Shown: positions 13,223 through 22,279 of the stretch, in pieces
Layout of the letters: each line of letters opens with the position of its first letter
Position numbering within the stretch: position 1 is the first letter of the stretch
IMG/VR virus record: IMGVR_UViG_3300025598_000122
Location: 1 to 29,748 of that record
DNA: 29,748 bases
Strand: one strand, 5' to 3'
DNA from: a virus
Program-made: the position numbers and the translations under genes
Notes under the pieces: model-generated
Told to the model about the DNA's origin: nothing
The model's input: only the letters and a program-made list of their open reading frames with translations
The model's database searches: none

Positions 13223-13834
13223 ATGCAAGATACATTAGGCGGAGTTGGCGACCCATTCGCTACAGTTTCGGGTGGTTTTGGAATTGATTACGCTCAAATG
13301 AATAAAGGCGTTCAGCCAATATTCTTTGTTGAGCCAGTGGAAGATCAGGCGGCTTCAGAACGCGATGGCGTTCCGCGTTACCGCGAAGAAGAGCGCGTGA
13401 GATTGATTGTCGCAGGCGATATGTTTAACCAGCCTGTGCATCCAGTAGATAGCAATATTAAAGAGCGTTTTCCTGTGGCTTATGAAGCTTGGAAAGCCAA
13501 GAGACAAGAAAAGCACATTGATGGAACGCCGCTAAAACAGTGGCCGTTGCTGTCGCCTGTGCAGATTGCAGAATTTGAAGCCTCTGGCATTTTTTCGGTC
13601 GAAAGCCTGCGAGACATAGCCGACACGAATGTTAACCGTATCGCTGATGGTCGCATATGGCGCGAGAAAGCCAAGGCATGGCTAGAGCAAGCTAAAGACG
13701 GCGCGGCGGCTACAAGGCTAGCTGCTGAAAATGAGCGCCTTCGTGAGCAATTAGAACGCTTGGAAAAGCGTATTGATGAAATGGACAAAGAGGCTGTTAA
13801 ACGCGGCCCTGGGCGTCCTGCAAAGGCTGATTAA
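13223..13834 (+). CDS. Conserved structural-cluster protein with coiled coil and AT-hook-like tail
   Basis: The first 60 residues are beta-like with P-I-F-F-V-E-P-V-E-D-Q-A-A (32-44). The middle contains a W-P-L-L-S-P-x-Q-I-x-E-F-E-A-S-G-I segment (107-123) and a helical repeat. Residues 155-190 form a strong heptad coiled coil, and the end K-R-G-P-G-R-P resembles an AT-hook, a minor-groove DNA-binding element. Proteins of this plan occur in alphaproteobacterial phages between capsid and tail-adaptor genes, but I know of no proven role. Head completion or DNA contact at the portal is possible. The ATG has AGGGG upstream; the stop overlaps the next start (TAATG). Confidence 0.6.
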   Translation: MQDTLGGVGDPFATVSGGFGIDYAQMNKGVQPIFFVEPVEDQAASERDGVPRYREEERVRLIVAGDMFNQPVHPVDSNIKERFPVAYEAWKAKRQEKHIDGTPLKQWPLLSPVQIAEFEASGIFSVESLRDIADTNVNRIADGRIWREKAKAWLEQAKDGAAATRLAAENERLREQLERLEKRIDEMDKEAVKRGPGRPAKAD

Positions 13835-14556
13835 TGTCATTATTAACTATTTGCCAGAACGCGGCAATACGCATTAATTTTGGGGCTGTCCCAAATAGCG
13901 CGTATTCATCTACCGATACAAGCGTCTTGCAATTAGTTGCGTTTTCTCAAGATACAGGTCGAGAATTATTAGAGCGGTATGATTGGAACAATCTTAAAAA
14001 CCAAGCTCTAATAACCGGCGATGGCGCGACGGCGCTATTTAATTTGCCTTCAGATTGGATGCGTCTTTGTCCATCAGATAAGTCACCAATGGGCGCGTTG
14101 ATTAGTTTGGCGCGTCCGACTATTCCATTGATTGGCCCCGTCAATGACGAATGGCTTAATCAAATGAAGGCGCTTCCAGCCTATCCAGCCTATCCAGTTT
14201 GGCGCATCGTCAATAATGAAATGGAAATATGGCCTGCTCTGGCAAGCGGTGAGGTTGTCCAATTCTGGTATTTTACTAAAAACTGGATACAATCTGGCTC
14301 AACCAGCGCTTATATTCAATCTTGGTCAGGCGATAGCGATACGTCGCTCATTGACGAAGATATTATAATGAAAGGCACCATATGGCGCTGGAAACGCGCT
14401 AAGGGCTTGGATTACGCCGAAGAATTTCGCGCTTATGAATTGTCTGTTGATCGTAACGCCGGTCAGCAAAATAACGAGCGTGTTGTTTCGACCAGCGATT
14501 ATACTGTCAACTCAGATAATTTCTGGCCTGGTCAGATAAGCTATACGCCGCCATGA
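13834..14556 (+). CDS. Head-to-tail adaptor, P22 gp4-like
   Basis: In P22-like virions the gp4 adaptor binds under the portal and is the platform for the tail needle and hub. This 240-residue protein has the typical layout: an N-terminal helix pair with S-Q-D-T-G-R-E-L-L-E-R-Y-D-W (38-51), then L-P-S-D-W-M-R-L (71-78), a beta region with W-P-A-L-A-S-G-E-V (132-140) and D-E-D-I-I-M-K-G-T-I-W-R-W-K-R (173-187). It lies directly before the gp10-like gene, with a four-base overlap, as expected. It is longer than P22 gp4 (166 residues), as many adaptors of this group are. The start is coupled to the upstream stop. Confidence 0.75.
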   Translation: MSLLTICQNAAIRINFGAVPNSAYSSTDTSVLQLVAFSQDTGRELLERYDWNNLKNQALITGDGATALFNLPSDWMRLCPSDKSPMGALISLARPTIPLIGPVNDEWLNQMKALPAYPAYPVWRIVNNEMEIWPALASGEVVQFWYFTKNWIQSGSTSAYIQSWSGDSDTSLIDEDIIMKGTIWRWKRAKGLDYAEEFRAYELSVDRNAGQQNNERVVSTSDYTVNSDNFWPGQISYTPP

Positions 14557-16124
14557 GATTAGCGCCTTTACGAGATAAAGGGCCATCCAAATCTCGCATA
14601 TCACAACCGGCGCAAATACCGGCTCCGACTAAGGGCTGGTATGTTGGCTATAACATGGCTGAAGCGCCGCCAGGAACGGCGTATTTATTACAAAATGCTT
14701 TTCCTCAATTAGACTATGTCCGTATTCGCCGTGGCTCACAGGCTTATGCGACGGGTATGCCGTCAGCCACAGTAAACACGTTAATGCCGTGGCAAAACGC
14801 GACTAATTCTAAAATGTTTGCCGTATGCAATGGCAATATTTACGATGTCACCAATACGGGCGCAGTTGGCGCGGCAATGGTGACGGGGTTAAGCAATTCT
14901 GCTTATTTTAATTATGTGCAGTTTCAAGGATTATCAGCTAGCTATTTAGTAGCTGTTAATGGCATAAACCCTGTTTATCAATTTAACGGCACAAGCTGGT
15001 CTACGCCAACAATTACCGCTGCTTCTGGTTCTTTTTCGTCTTTTTCTAATGTTAATATATTTAAAAATCGCCTTTATTTTGTAGAAACAAACACATTAAA
15101 CATATGGTATTTGCCAGTTAATTCTATTGCCGGTGCTGCGACAGTATTCCCGATGCAGGGCATATTTCGCAATGGTGGTTATATTGTAGCTACATCGTCT
15201 TGGGCGATTGATAGCACAAGCGGTATTTATGAGAGTTTTGTCGCAATTTCGTCTGAGGGCGAAGTTGTTATGTATGACGGTGCCGATCCAAGCGTTTGGA
15301 CATTAAAAGGCACTTATAAGATTTCAAAGCCTCTTGGCCCTAGATGTTTTTCTAAGGCTGGCGGCGATTTATTGATTATGACTGAAGACGGCATTGTTCC
15401 CATGTCTAAGGTGCAGACATTGGATCAAATATCGCTGCAAAACGAGGCGATAACACAGCCTATAATGCCGGCCTGGAGGTCTGCCGTTATCGCAAGAACC
15501 GGCTTGGTTGGATGGCAAATCCAGCTATGGCCGCTGGAAAGCATGGGTATTATTAATTTACCTAAACTTTCTGCCGGCGATAAAACGCAATTTATTGTGA
15601 ACGCTCGAACTGGCGCATGGGCGCAATATGTCGGGTGGGATGCAAATTGTTTTGCTGTGTATCAAAATGGTTTGTATTATGGCACATCTGATGGCCGTGT
15701 CATGCAGGGTGAAGTTGGTGCTGCCGATGATGGTGCTAACTATACAGCAACAATATTCCCGTCATTTACCGGATTTAACGACACGGTAACGCATAAACAA
15801 GTTAGAATGGTGCATCCTTATGTATCGTCTAATTTTGGTCAGCAATTGCAAGTAACTGTAAATGTTGATTATGATATTACAATTCCTCAAGCTCCAACTT
15901 CTATTATTCAAGGTAATTTTGGCGCGACTTGGGATAGTTCTGTTTGGGGCACAGCTATTTGGCCTAATAGTCTTGTGACGCAAAATTATTGGCAAACGGC
16001 AACTGGCTTTGGAAGCGTATTTAGCCCAGTTATCCAAGTCACATTATCATCTACTAACGTCACGCCAGATATACGGCTTATGAGAACGGATATATTATTT
16101 GAAGAAGGCGAGATAATTGCTTAA
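14553..16124 (+). CDS. Tail hub / packaged-DNA stabilisation protein, P22 gp10-like
   Basis: The gp10 hub seals the portal after packaging and carries the tailspikes or fibres. The 523-residue protein resembles this family: an N-terminal arm, then L-L-Q-N-A-F-P-Q-L-D-Y-V-R-I-R-R-G (45-61), repeated beta-rich segments with F-K-N-R-L-Y-F-V-E (170-178), and W-T-L-K-G-T-Y-K-I-S-K-P-L-G (249-262). The length is somewhat above P22 gp10 (472). It overlaps the adaptor gene by four bases and the GNAT-like gene by eight. The match of order (adaptor, hub, then ejection proteins) supports the call. Confidence 0.78.
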   Translation: MRLAPLRDKGPSKSRISQPAQIPAPTKGWYVGYNMAEAPPGTAYLLQNAFPQLDYVRIRRGSQAYATGMPSATVNTLMPWQNATNSKMFAVCNGNIYDVTNTGAVGAAMVTGLSNSAYFNYVQFQGLSASYLVAVNGINPVYQFNGTSWSTPTITAASGSFSSFSNVNIFKNRLYFVETNTLNIWYLPVNSIAGAATVFPMQGIFRNGGYIVATSSWAIDSTSGIYESFVAISSEGEVVMYDGADPSVWTLKGTYKISKPLGPRCFSKAGGDLLIMTEDGIVPMSKVQTLDQISLQNEAITQPIMPAWRSAVIARTGLVGWQIQLWPLESMGIINLPKLSAGDKTQFIVNARTGAWAQYVGWDANCFAVYQNGLYYGTSDGRVMQGEVGAADDGANYTATIFPSFTGFNDTVTHKQVRMVHPYVSSNFGQQLQVTVNVDYDITIPQAPTSIIQGNFGATWDSSVWGTAIWPNSLVTQNYWQTATGFGSVFSPVIQVTLSSTNVTPDIRLMRTDILFEEGEIIA

Positions 16125-16524
16125 TGCCTATCGCTCGGATGCGAAGTCGAAGGCTTACTTAGATAAAGCGCTAAATATAAATTTATCTCTGCCTTTTTGT
16201 GGTTACGTTATAGCAAACAAGCAAAATGATACAGTTGGTGCTTTTGTCTATAACGGGTTTACCGGCGATAATGTCGAGCTAACGATTGCCTGTGAAGAAC
16301 GGGTAACAATTTCTATCGCTCGATTTATAGCATTAATCGCTTTTTTTGATCTCGGCTGCAACCGAATGTCGGCTCGGACAAGGGTATCAAATCAGCGCGC
16401 TATAAAAGCGATGCTTAATGTTGGTTTTAAGTTTGAAGGCGTTGCCAAAGAATATTTTGGCGGCGAGGATGCAATTTTGTTTGGCATGTTAGCCAAAGAG
16501 CAAAAACTGGTGAAACGGAAATGA
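16117..16524 (+). CDS. GNAT-fold protein in the tail cluster, TTG start
   Basis: The 135-residue protein resembles a compact GNAT acetyltransferase. The C-terminal S-A-R-T-R-V-S-N-Q-R-A-I (84-95) followed by G-F-K-F-E-G (102-107) is the pattern seen after the acetyl-CoA loop in this fold. The usual R/Q-x-x-G-x-G/A loop is not clear, so activity is uncertain and the fold may serve another purpose. No ATG or GTG lies near the frame start. A TTG at 16117 with AAGG before it, overlapping the hub gene by eight bases, is the likely start. GNAT-like genes occur at this site in other podoviruses, but their role is unproven. Confidence 0.65.
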   Translation: MLNAYRSDAKSKAYLDKALNINLSLPFCGYVIANKQNDTVGAFVYNGFTGDNVELTIACEERVTISIARFIALIAFFDLGCNRMSARTRVSNQRAIKAMLNVGFKFEGVAKEYFGGEDAILFGMLAKEQKLVKRK

Positions 16525-17819
16525 ATAGCCCGCAAGCTCCAAATCCTATGACTGCGATGTTGATGGCGAACGCCATGTCAAATCAACAAGCGCAGGCTAA
16601 CCAGCAAGCAGCAGACGCCACGCGTAAGGGAAATATGATTGATCAGTCAACCCCTTACGGGTCGTTGACTTATACGGCTGATCCTAATGCACCTGGCGGG
16701 TATTCTGCAAATCAATCATTATCAGCACCATTACAAAATATTCTTAATTCCAATGAAAATTTAGCTCAAGGCGCAAGTAACGCAGCTAATTCATTTCTAA
16801 ATAATAACGCCGCTAACATGACGGCGCAATCGCCGCAATATCATGCTCAAGATTTGAACCTTCAAAATGTTAATCCTAATTTACAATTAAACAATGTAAG
16901 CGGTGATTTAAGCCTACAAAATCTAAACCCTAATTTGCAGCTTCAAAACAATAACAGCCAGCTTGATCTAAGCTATAATGCAAATGCTCAAAGGCTGGCA
17001 GATTTAAACAAATCCACACTTGATCCCTATTGGAACCAGCAACAAAACAATTTCGACCAGGAAATGGCAAATAGGGGCGTTGTTCCTGGTTCTGTTCAAT
17101 ATGACAATGCTTATCGCGATTTTAATACCGCTAAGAGCAATGCTTATAATCAAGCTGATTTAAACGCTTATAATACGGTAGCAGGAAACGCCGCCACACA
17201 ATTTAATGCCAATAACAATGTATTGAACCAGAATAATCAAAATGCACTAAGCCAATTTGGCGCAAATAACTCTGCAATTGCGCAAAACAACCAAAACGCA
17301 CAAAATATTTATGGTGCGCAATATAATGCTGCTAATCAAAATAATGCCAATGCACTTAATCAATTTAACGCTAATAATTCGGCTGTAAACCAAAACAATA
17401 CAAATGCCCTTAATAGTCAAAACGCCAATATTCAGAATTTTGGCGCTAGCTTACAGGCTTATAATAACCCATTTAATAACTTAGCGTCATTAAATGGTCA
17501 GACCTCAGTAAATGCGCCTATTCAATCTATTGGCTTATCGCAAACGCCTACGGCTAGCGTTCAATCGCCTGACGTTATGGGTGCCTATCAATCTGCATAT
17601 GGCAATCAGCAAAACGCTTACAACAATCAGATAGCCAATAATAGCGCAATGATGGGTGGATTATTTGGTCTTGGTGGAGCGGTGGCTGGCGGTCTAGCTG
17701 GCGGGCCTATGGGTGCTGCAATGGGTTCTGGCCTTGCCAATGCTGGATGGGGGCTTGCTAATTCTAACGGTTATGCAGGGCCATTTGCTTCCTCATATTC
17801 TAATCCAAGGGCATACTAA
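16521..17819 (+). CDS. Asn/Gln-rich virion protein, probable ejection or tail-tip protein
   Basis: The 432-residue protein contains very many Asn, Gln and Ala. It starts with a conserved-looking Y-G-S-L-T-Y segment near 46-51 and has F-D-Q-E-M-A-N-R-G-V-V-P-G-S (178-191), a pattern recurring in proteins of short-tailed phages. Residues 220-300 are imperfect N/Q/A repeats, and a glycine-rich hydrophobic tail (about 375-412, G-G-L-F-G-L-G-G-A-V-A-G-G) could insert in a membrane. Position between hub and transglycosylase matches the small ejection proteins of P22 (gp7, gp20, gp16). The start overlaps the previous stop by four bases. The exact ejection role is inferred. Confidence 0.55.
   Translation: MNSPQAPNPMTAMLMANAMSNQQAQANQQAADATRKGNMIDQSTPYGSLTYTADPNAPGGYSANQSLSAPLQNILNSNENLAQGASNAANSFLNNNAANMTAQSPQYHAQDLNLQNVNPNLQLNNVSGDLSLQNLNPNLQLQNNNSQLDLSYNANAQRLADLNKSTLDPYWNQQQNNFDQEMANRGVVPGSVQYDNAYRDFNTAKSNAYNQADLNAYNTVAGNAATQFNANNNVLNQNNQNALSQFGANNSAIAQNNQNAQNIYGAQYNAANQNNANALNQFNANNSAVNQNNTNALNSQNANIQNFGASLQAYNNPFNNLASLNGQTSVNAPIQSIGLSQTPTASVQSPDVMGAYQSAYGNQQNAYNNQIANNSAMMGGLFGLGGAVAGGLAGGPMGAAMGSGLANAGWGLANSNGYAGPFASSYSNPRAY
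16842..16970 (+). repeat. Imperfect coding repeat (L-Q-N-x-N-P-N-L-Q-L)
   Basis: Within the Asn/Gln-rich gene the unit L-Q-N-V/L-N-P-N-L-Q-L occurs twice with related partial copies between and after. A second repeat zone at about 17205-17450 has the pattern Q-F-x-A-N-N-S-A-x-x-Q-N-N-x-N-A. Both look like protein-level low-complexity expansion rather than a DNA element. Confidence 0.55.
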
Positions 17820-19676
17820 ATGGCTCTTACGCAAACGCTTCAAGACGATCCATCAGTCGGAAATTATCTTTCCGAAGACGGCATTAAGCGCAAACGCGCA
17901 TTGGCTGAAAGCCTAATGCAGCAAGCGTCAGATACGTCGCCTATTCGATCCCCTTGGCAGGGTGTTGCTCGCTTGGCTCAAGGGCTTATGGGCGGCTTCC
18001 ATGAAGGCATGGCTAATGCCGCTGAAAAAGAAAATAACGATTATAATTCCACATTGATGAACAAGGTATTTGGAACGCCTCGCCTAGCGCCGGAAACCGG
18101 CAGCGGGCCTTCTGGCGATGTTTCATCTGGCACAGCAAGCAATTCTGACGTTTCGCCTAATATACAATCTGCTATTTTTACGGCGGCAGATAAATATGGT
18201 GTTCCGCGTCAAATTGCGCTTGCAATGGCAAAGCAAGAAAGCTCAAACAATCCCAATGCGCCACACGGTGGTTTGTTTCAAATAACAAAAGGAACTGCCT
18301 CACAGCCTGGTTATGGCGTCCAGCCAGTAGATTATAATTCTTTAAGCGACCCGTCAGTTAATTCTGATTTCGCTATGCGGTATCTGACAGCTAGAAATAA
18401 AGGGATTAATTGGAATGACCCTAATTCTGTCGATAAAGCTCTTGCTTCTTATAATGGCGGCGGCGATACTAATTACGTTCAACATGTCCGTAGACACATA
18501 CCTCAAGAAAACGCCGCGCCTGTCCAAGTCGCCAGCAATAGCCCGTCGCAAGCATTTTTATTAAGTCGTGAGGCGCGTAAGCAGGACGCACAAACAAAAG
18601 AACCTCAACCACAAATGGCGCAAGCGCAACCTAGTCGCGCGCAGCAAATCCTCGCCGCAATGTCTGATCCGCGTATTACGCCTCAAAATAGGCAGATATT
18701 GACGCAGCTATATACTGACGCGGTTAAGAATGAAGAACGCTATGCCGCGCCTTACATGGACGATTACGGCAATCTGATTCAAAAAGACCCTAGCGGTAAA
18801 GTTAATGTCCTTCACGCTTCGCCGGCAGAACGCGATAGCAGAACAAACGAACAAAAGAATTATGAATATTTAAATGCTCATCCAGAAGCTAAAGAATTTT
18901 TTGAGCAAACCAAACAATTTAAGCCAGGGCGCCATGTCGTCGGCGGTGCGTTAATAGACGATAACGGCAATGAAATTTATAAGGCCAAGGGTGTAGGGCC
19001 TAGCCTTACGCCGGACGCTATTAAATTTGGTGGCGAGCAATTAGCAAGAGGCGATAAGTCTGTTTTAGCTAATTTAGGCCGTGGCGCACAAGGCGCTGAA
19101 AACGTAACGGCATTACGAAACGAAGCTGTTAATTACGCTTTGGCTCATAATATAGACCCGCGTAAGGCTATGGATGCTGCGGCTGAGTATATGGGCCAGC
19201 AAGCAGGCGAAAGAACCCTTGGAACGCAAGAAGCCAATGCGATGACTGCGGGAACCGAAGCCTCTAACGCATTGTTAATTGGTCGAGGCGCAAACGCTGC
19301 TTTGCCAAGAGGAAACTTTGTTCCTGTCAATCAAGCAGTTCAAGCATGGCAAAGTGGAAATAGCGATCCTCGTTTAGCTAAATTTGGTCAAGCTATGGCG
19401 ACAATTGCCAATACTTATGCAAGAGCGGTTAATCCAAAAGGCTTGCCGCATGAGGCTGTTGTTTCTGACACGCTTAAGCGCCTTTCTTCAGCGCAGGGGC
19501 CGGAGGCGCTAAACGCTATTTTGGACGTTATGCAGCAAGAAATAGATTTAGCTGAAAAATCCCCTAATCAAGCGCGTGAAATTATCAAAGAAAATAGAGC
19601 GATGCGTAATGGCGATAAGCCAGAAAAACCTAGCGCCGGCGTAACAAGCAGCGGCTTAAAATGGTCGATTGAATAA
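17820..19676 (+). CDS. Virion lytic transglycosylase (SLT domain), 618 aa
   Basis: A lysozyme-like SLT domain lies at about residues 115-225. It shows A-M-A-K-Q-E140-S-S, the usual catalytic glutamate context, H-G-G-L-F-Q-I (149-155) and A-S-Y-N-G-G-G (209-215). The enzyme would cut peptidoglycan locally so that ejected proteins and DNA can pass. The rest is long and helical with Gln-rich linkers, compatible with transport through the narrow tail. Its place among ejection genes says it is carried in the virion, unlike the endolysin near 29235. The ATG follows the previous stop directly, with AAGG nine bases upstream. The stop overlaps the next start. Confidence 0.85.
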   Translation: MALTQTLQDDPSVGNYLSEDGIKRKRALAESLMQQASDTSPIRSPWQGVARLAQGLMGGFHEGMANAAEKENNDYNSTLMNKVFGTPRLAPETGSGPSGDVSSGTASNSDVSPNIQSAIFTAADKYGVPRQIALAMAKQESSNNPNAPHGGLFQITKGTASQPGYGVQPVDYNSLSDPSVNSDFAMRYLTARNKGINWNDPNSVDKALASYNGGGDTNYVQHVRRHIPQENAAPVQVASNSPSQAFLLSREARKQDAQTKEPQPQMAQAQPSRAQQILAAMSDPRITPQNRQILTQLYTDAVKNEERYAAPYMDDYGNLIQKDPSGKVNVLHASPAERDSRTNEQKNYEYLNAHPEAKEFFEQTKQFKPGRHVVGGALIDDNGNEIYKAKGVGPSLTPDAIKFGGEQLARGDKSVLANLGRGAQGAENVTALRNEAVNYALAHNIDPRKAMDAAAEYMGQQAGERTLGTQEANAMTAGTEASNALLIGRGANAALPRGNFVPVNQAVQAWQSGNSDPRLAKFGQAMATIANTYARAVNPKGLPHEAVVSDTLKRLSSAQGPEALNAILDVMQQEIDLAEKSPNQAREIIKENRAMRNGDKPEKPSAGVTSSGLKWSIE

Positions 19677-22120
19677 TGGCAAAGCTCAAGATTGGCGATC
19701 ACACAGTTACGGTCGATGATAGCTTTAAAAGCCTGTCGCCTGCCGAACAACAAAGCGCCGTTGAAGAAATATCAAAAAGCCTGCCTAGCAAGGTCGCGTC
19801 TACTGCTAAGTTAGATGCCCCAGAAGATCAGGGCGATTTTTCTTTAGACAATGCTGTTCGTTCTGTCGCTAATGGCATGACGTTTGGTCTTGCTGATCGT
19901 ATTGCCGCCGCCGCGAATACGGTTTTTCCATTAGACAAAGGTTCGCATTTTCTCGATTATTCTGGAAACCTAAAAAATCAACAAGAACGCACAAACGCCT
20001 ATAGAGAAAAGCATCCCGTTTTAAACACGGTTGGGAATGTCGTCGGAAACGTCGCTGCATTACCTCTTATGCCGGAGGCTTTAACAGGCGGCGTTATGTC
20101 TGGGCCTGTTCTGTCGCGTGTTGCCGCTGGCTCAAAAGCTGGTGCGCTTGCTGGTGCATTACAAGGCGCTGCGGATAGTCCCGATCTGACTGATGTGCAT
20201 AGGACTGTAGGCGGCACTGTTACTGGCGCTGGAACCGGCGCAGTTTTGGGTGGCGGTATTCCAATACTCGGCAAGGCTTTGGGCGCCGCTGGCTCGACAA
20301 TAGCTGATAGTTTGCGCAGTTATGATGGAATTTCTGCTCCTGCCGGTCGTTCGCTAATTAAAGCCCTCAAGCAAATGGCTCCTGGCGACGTTGAACACGC
20401 CGCCGGTCGGCTTGGCGATGAAGCGACATTGATGGACTTTTCGCCGGCATTTTTAGGCAAGGGGATGGGTGTTGCTGGCAATTCGCCGGAAGCGCGCAAC
20501 ACAATTACCAATATGCTGACGCGTCGAAACAACGGCACAAGTAATCGTTTGTTGGGTGATGTGCAGGCTAATTATGGGCCTGCTGAAGCCCCGCGTATTC
20601 TTGATAAAAACATTAAAAACGAATTAAAGCGCGCCGATTATCAAAACTATCGTGTTGGCGCTGGTTTAGAACCAGGCAATCCAGAACTGCCGGAAGTCAA
20701 TACACAGGCTTTGCTTGACCATTTAGATAAGGCTTTACCGTATGCAGAGGGCGGCGAAAGGCGCGCATTAGCGACGCTAAAAGAACGCCTTATGATGGAA
20801 AACCCAGAGGCGGCAAATAATTTAAAGGCAAAAGACTTTATCCAAGAAAAGCCTAAAGGCCAGGTGCAAGATTTGATTTCTTTCTTGCGTGAAAGAGGCG
20901 GCGTTAGAGATGAAGGCGGCAATTTAACGTCTCAAAATTTACAAAAATTCCATAGGGGGCTTATCAATAAGCGCACTGGTATGCCTATGGATAAGGCGCG
21001 TGAAGCTGCTGCTGAAGCCGGTTATTTGGGAGGCGATACTGACGGCGCTGTCGCTGGCACAGATATTAATGATTTTATTGATGCTATCCACGATCACCCG
21101 CGCTATTCTGTTCACGATCAAGAAAAGCAATGGCAACGAGATGCTTACGACGCCTTTAAGGATGGACGCAATCGCAAGCAGATATATGCTGATGCTAGAG
21201 CGCAAGCTGAAGAAAATGCCGCTCCTGCAACAATACCAAAAACAAATCCCGTTAATCTGCATAAAATTAAGGGTGAGCTAGATAATCTGATTGAGCATAA
21301 TTTGCCTGGTCTTGGCATGCAAGCGTCTGACGTAGCGACGCAGCAAGGCGCGCTGAAGCATGTTAGAGGTATGCTGAATGATATTCTGGAAAATCAAGTT
21401 CCAGGCTATCGTGAGGCTAACAGGGCTAGCTCTAAAATTAGAAAGCGCGACGAAGCCTTAAAGCAGGGGTATGAGCTATTTGGCGGTAATCCAGGTCAAT
21501 CGACAATTTGGCCGGATGAATTAGCTGCGCTGCGTAAGAGTTTAGGGCCTGCCAACGTAGATTTTAGAAATGGCGTAAGATCAAAGATTGAAGAAAAGTT
21601 TCGTAATACAGCTAATGATCTAACTGCCGGAAAAGCATTAACTGGCGGCGATAACGACTTTAAGCGCCCGCTTTTAGAGCAAATATTTGGCGAAGATGAA
21701 ACGCGCAACGTATTAAATGCGGTAAACCGTGAAAAGCAATTTGCGCAAACGCATAATGATATAACGCGCAACTCTATGACTGAGCCGCGCCGTGTGGCGA
21801 CTAAAGAAGAAGCGCCAGCAAATATAGGTAGCTTGGCCGGTATTAAAGACGCGATATTAACGCCAATATTAAACCGATTTGCTGAAAGTATGCCAAGATC
21901 GGCACAATATTACCCAGAAATGGCTAAGATATTAACAGCGCAAGGGCCAGAAAGAGATAAATACATTAAGGCCCTTTCTGAAGGTCTTAATAGGAAAATC
22001 GCTAAAAACGCTGCAATGGATAAAGCGGGAAATAGGGCTTCTTTAGCTGCTGCATTATTAGCTGCAAATGGCGCTAGGTCTTTAGCGCTGCCAACTATTG
22101 ACGTTCCTGGTCGTCAATAA
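19676..22120 (+). CDS. Large internal virion (ejection) protein, 814 aa
   Basis: The protein opens with a short domain K-L-K-I-G-D-H-T-V-T-V-D-D-S-F (3-17), similar to N-termini of phage internal proteins. It then has a glycine/alanine-rich hydrophobic part (about 125-215) with small-residue motifs that could cross a membrane, and a very long charged helical region to the end. The size, position after the transglycosylase and lack of any enzyme motif fit a protein ejected with DNA to build the trans-envelope channel, as P22 gp16 or T7 gp16 do. The start is coupled to the previous stop (TAATG). The last 26 bases overlap a minus-strand gene. Confidence 0.6.
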   Translation: MAKLKIGDHTVTVDDSFKSLSPAEQQSAVEEISKSLPSKVASTAKLDAPEDQGDFSLDNAVRSVANGMTFGLADRIAAAANTVFPLDKGSHFLDYSGNLKNQQERTNAYREKHPVLNTVGNVVGNVAALPLMPEALTGGVMSGPVLSRVAAGSKAGALAGALQGAADSPDLTDVHRTVGGTVTGAGTGAVLGGGIPILGKALGAAGSTIADSLRSYDGISAPAGRSLIKALKQMAPGDVEHAAGRLGDEATLMDFSPAFLGKGMGVAGNSPEARNTITNMLTRRNNGTSNRLLGDVQANYGPAEAPRILDKNIKNELKRADYQNYRVGAGLEPGNPELPEVNTQALLDHLDKALPYAEGGERRALATLKERLMMENPEAANNLKAKDFIQEKPKGQVQDLISFLRERGGVRDEGGNLTSQNLQKFHRGLINKRTGMPMDKAREAAAEAGYLGGDTDGAVAGTDINDFIDAIHDHPRYSVHDQEKQWQRDAYDAFKDGRNRKQIYADARAQAEENAAPATIPKTNPVNLHKIKGELDNLIEHNLPGLGMQASDVATQQGALKHVRGMLNDILENQVPGYREANRASSKIRKRDEALKQGYELFGGNPGQSTIWPDELAALRKSLGPANVDFRNGVRSKIEEKFRNTANDLTAGKALTGGDNDFKRPLLEQIFGEDETRNVLNAVNREKQFAQTHNDITRNSMTEPRRVATKEEAPANIGSLAGIKDAILTPILNRFAESMPRSAQYYPEMAKILTAQGPERDKYIKALSEGLNRKIAKNAAMDKAGNRASLAAALLAANGARSLALPTIDVPGRQ

Positions 22121-22277
22121 GTTTAGCAATATAGAAAATACCGCAAAGCAAAAAACCGCATAACGTCAAATAAGACGCGATGCTCATATTTTCACTAAGA
22201 AAAGTCAAAAACTTTCCCTCTGCTACAACGATAGTGAGCAGGGTGATCGTGCATATTATAGCAATAAGGCGATCCAT
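22095..22277 (-). CDS. Two-span small membrane protein on the opposite strand
   Basis: This is the only minus-strand gene in the late region. The 60 residues form two hydrophobic spans (about 4-18 and 32-53) separated by a polar loop (E-G-K-F-L-T-F-L-S-E-N). A charged C-terminus follows. The gene fills the 159-base gap that has no plus-strand ORF, overlaps the large internal gene by 26 bases at its 3' end and starts just before the fibre gene. The ribosome site is weak (AGG) and no good promoter is seen on that strand. It could be a moron or superinfection-exclusion gene, or a holin-like protein; neither is proven. A chance ORF is possible but unlikely given its well-formed spans. Confidence 0.5.
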   Translation of the reverse strand: MDRLIAIICTITLLTIVVAEGKFLTFLSENMSIASYLTLCGFLLCGIFYIAKLIDDQERQ

Positions 22278-22279
22278 AT

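Noticed and set aside
17205-17450. Possible CRISPR-like or DNA tandem repeat
   Set aside because: The repeats are imperfect, all in frame and encode Asn/Gln-rich protein; no constant repeat with unique spacers exists.
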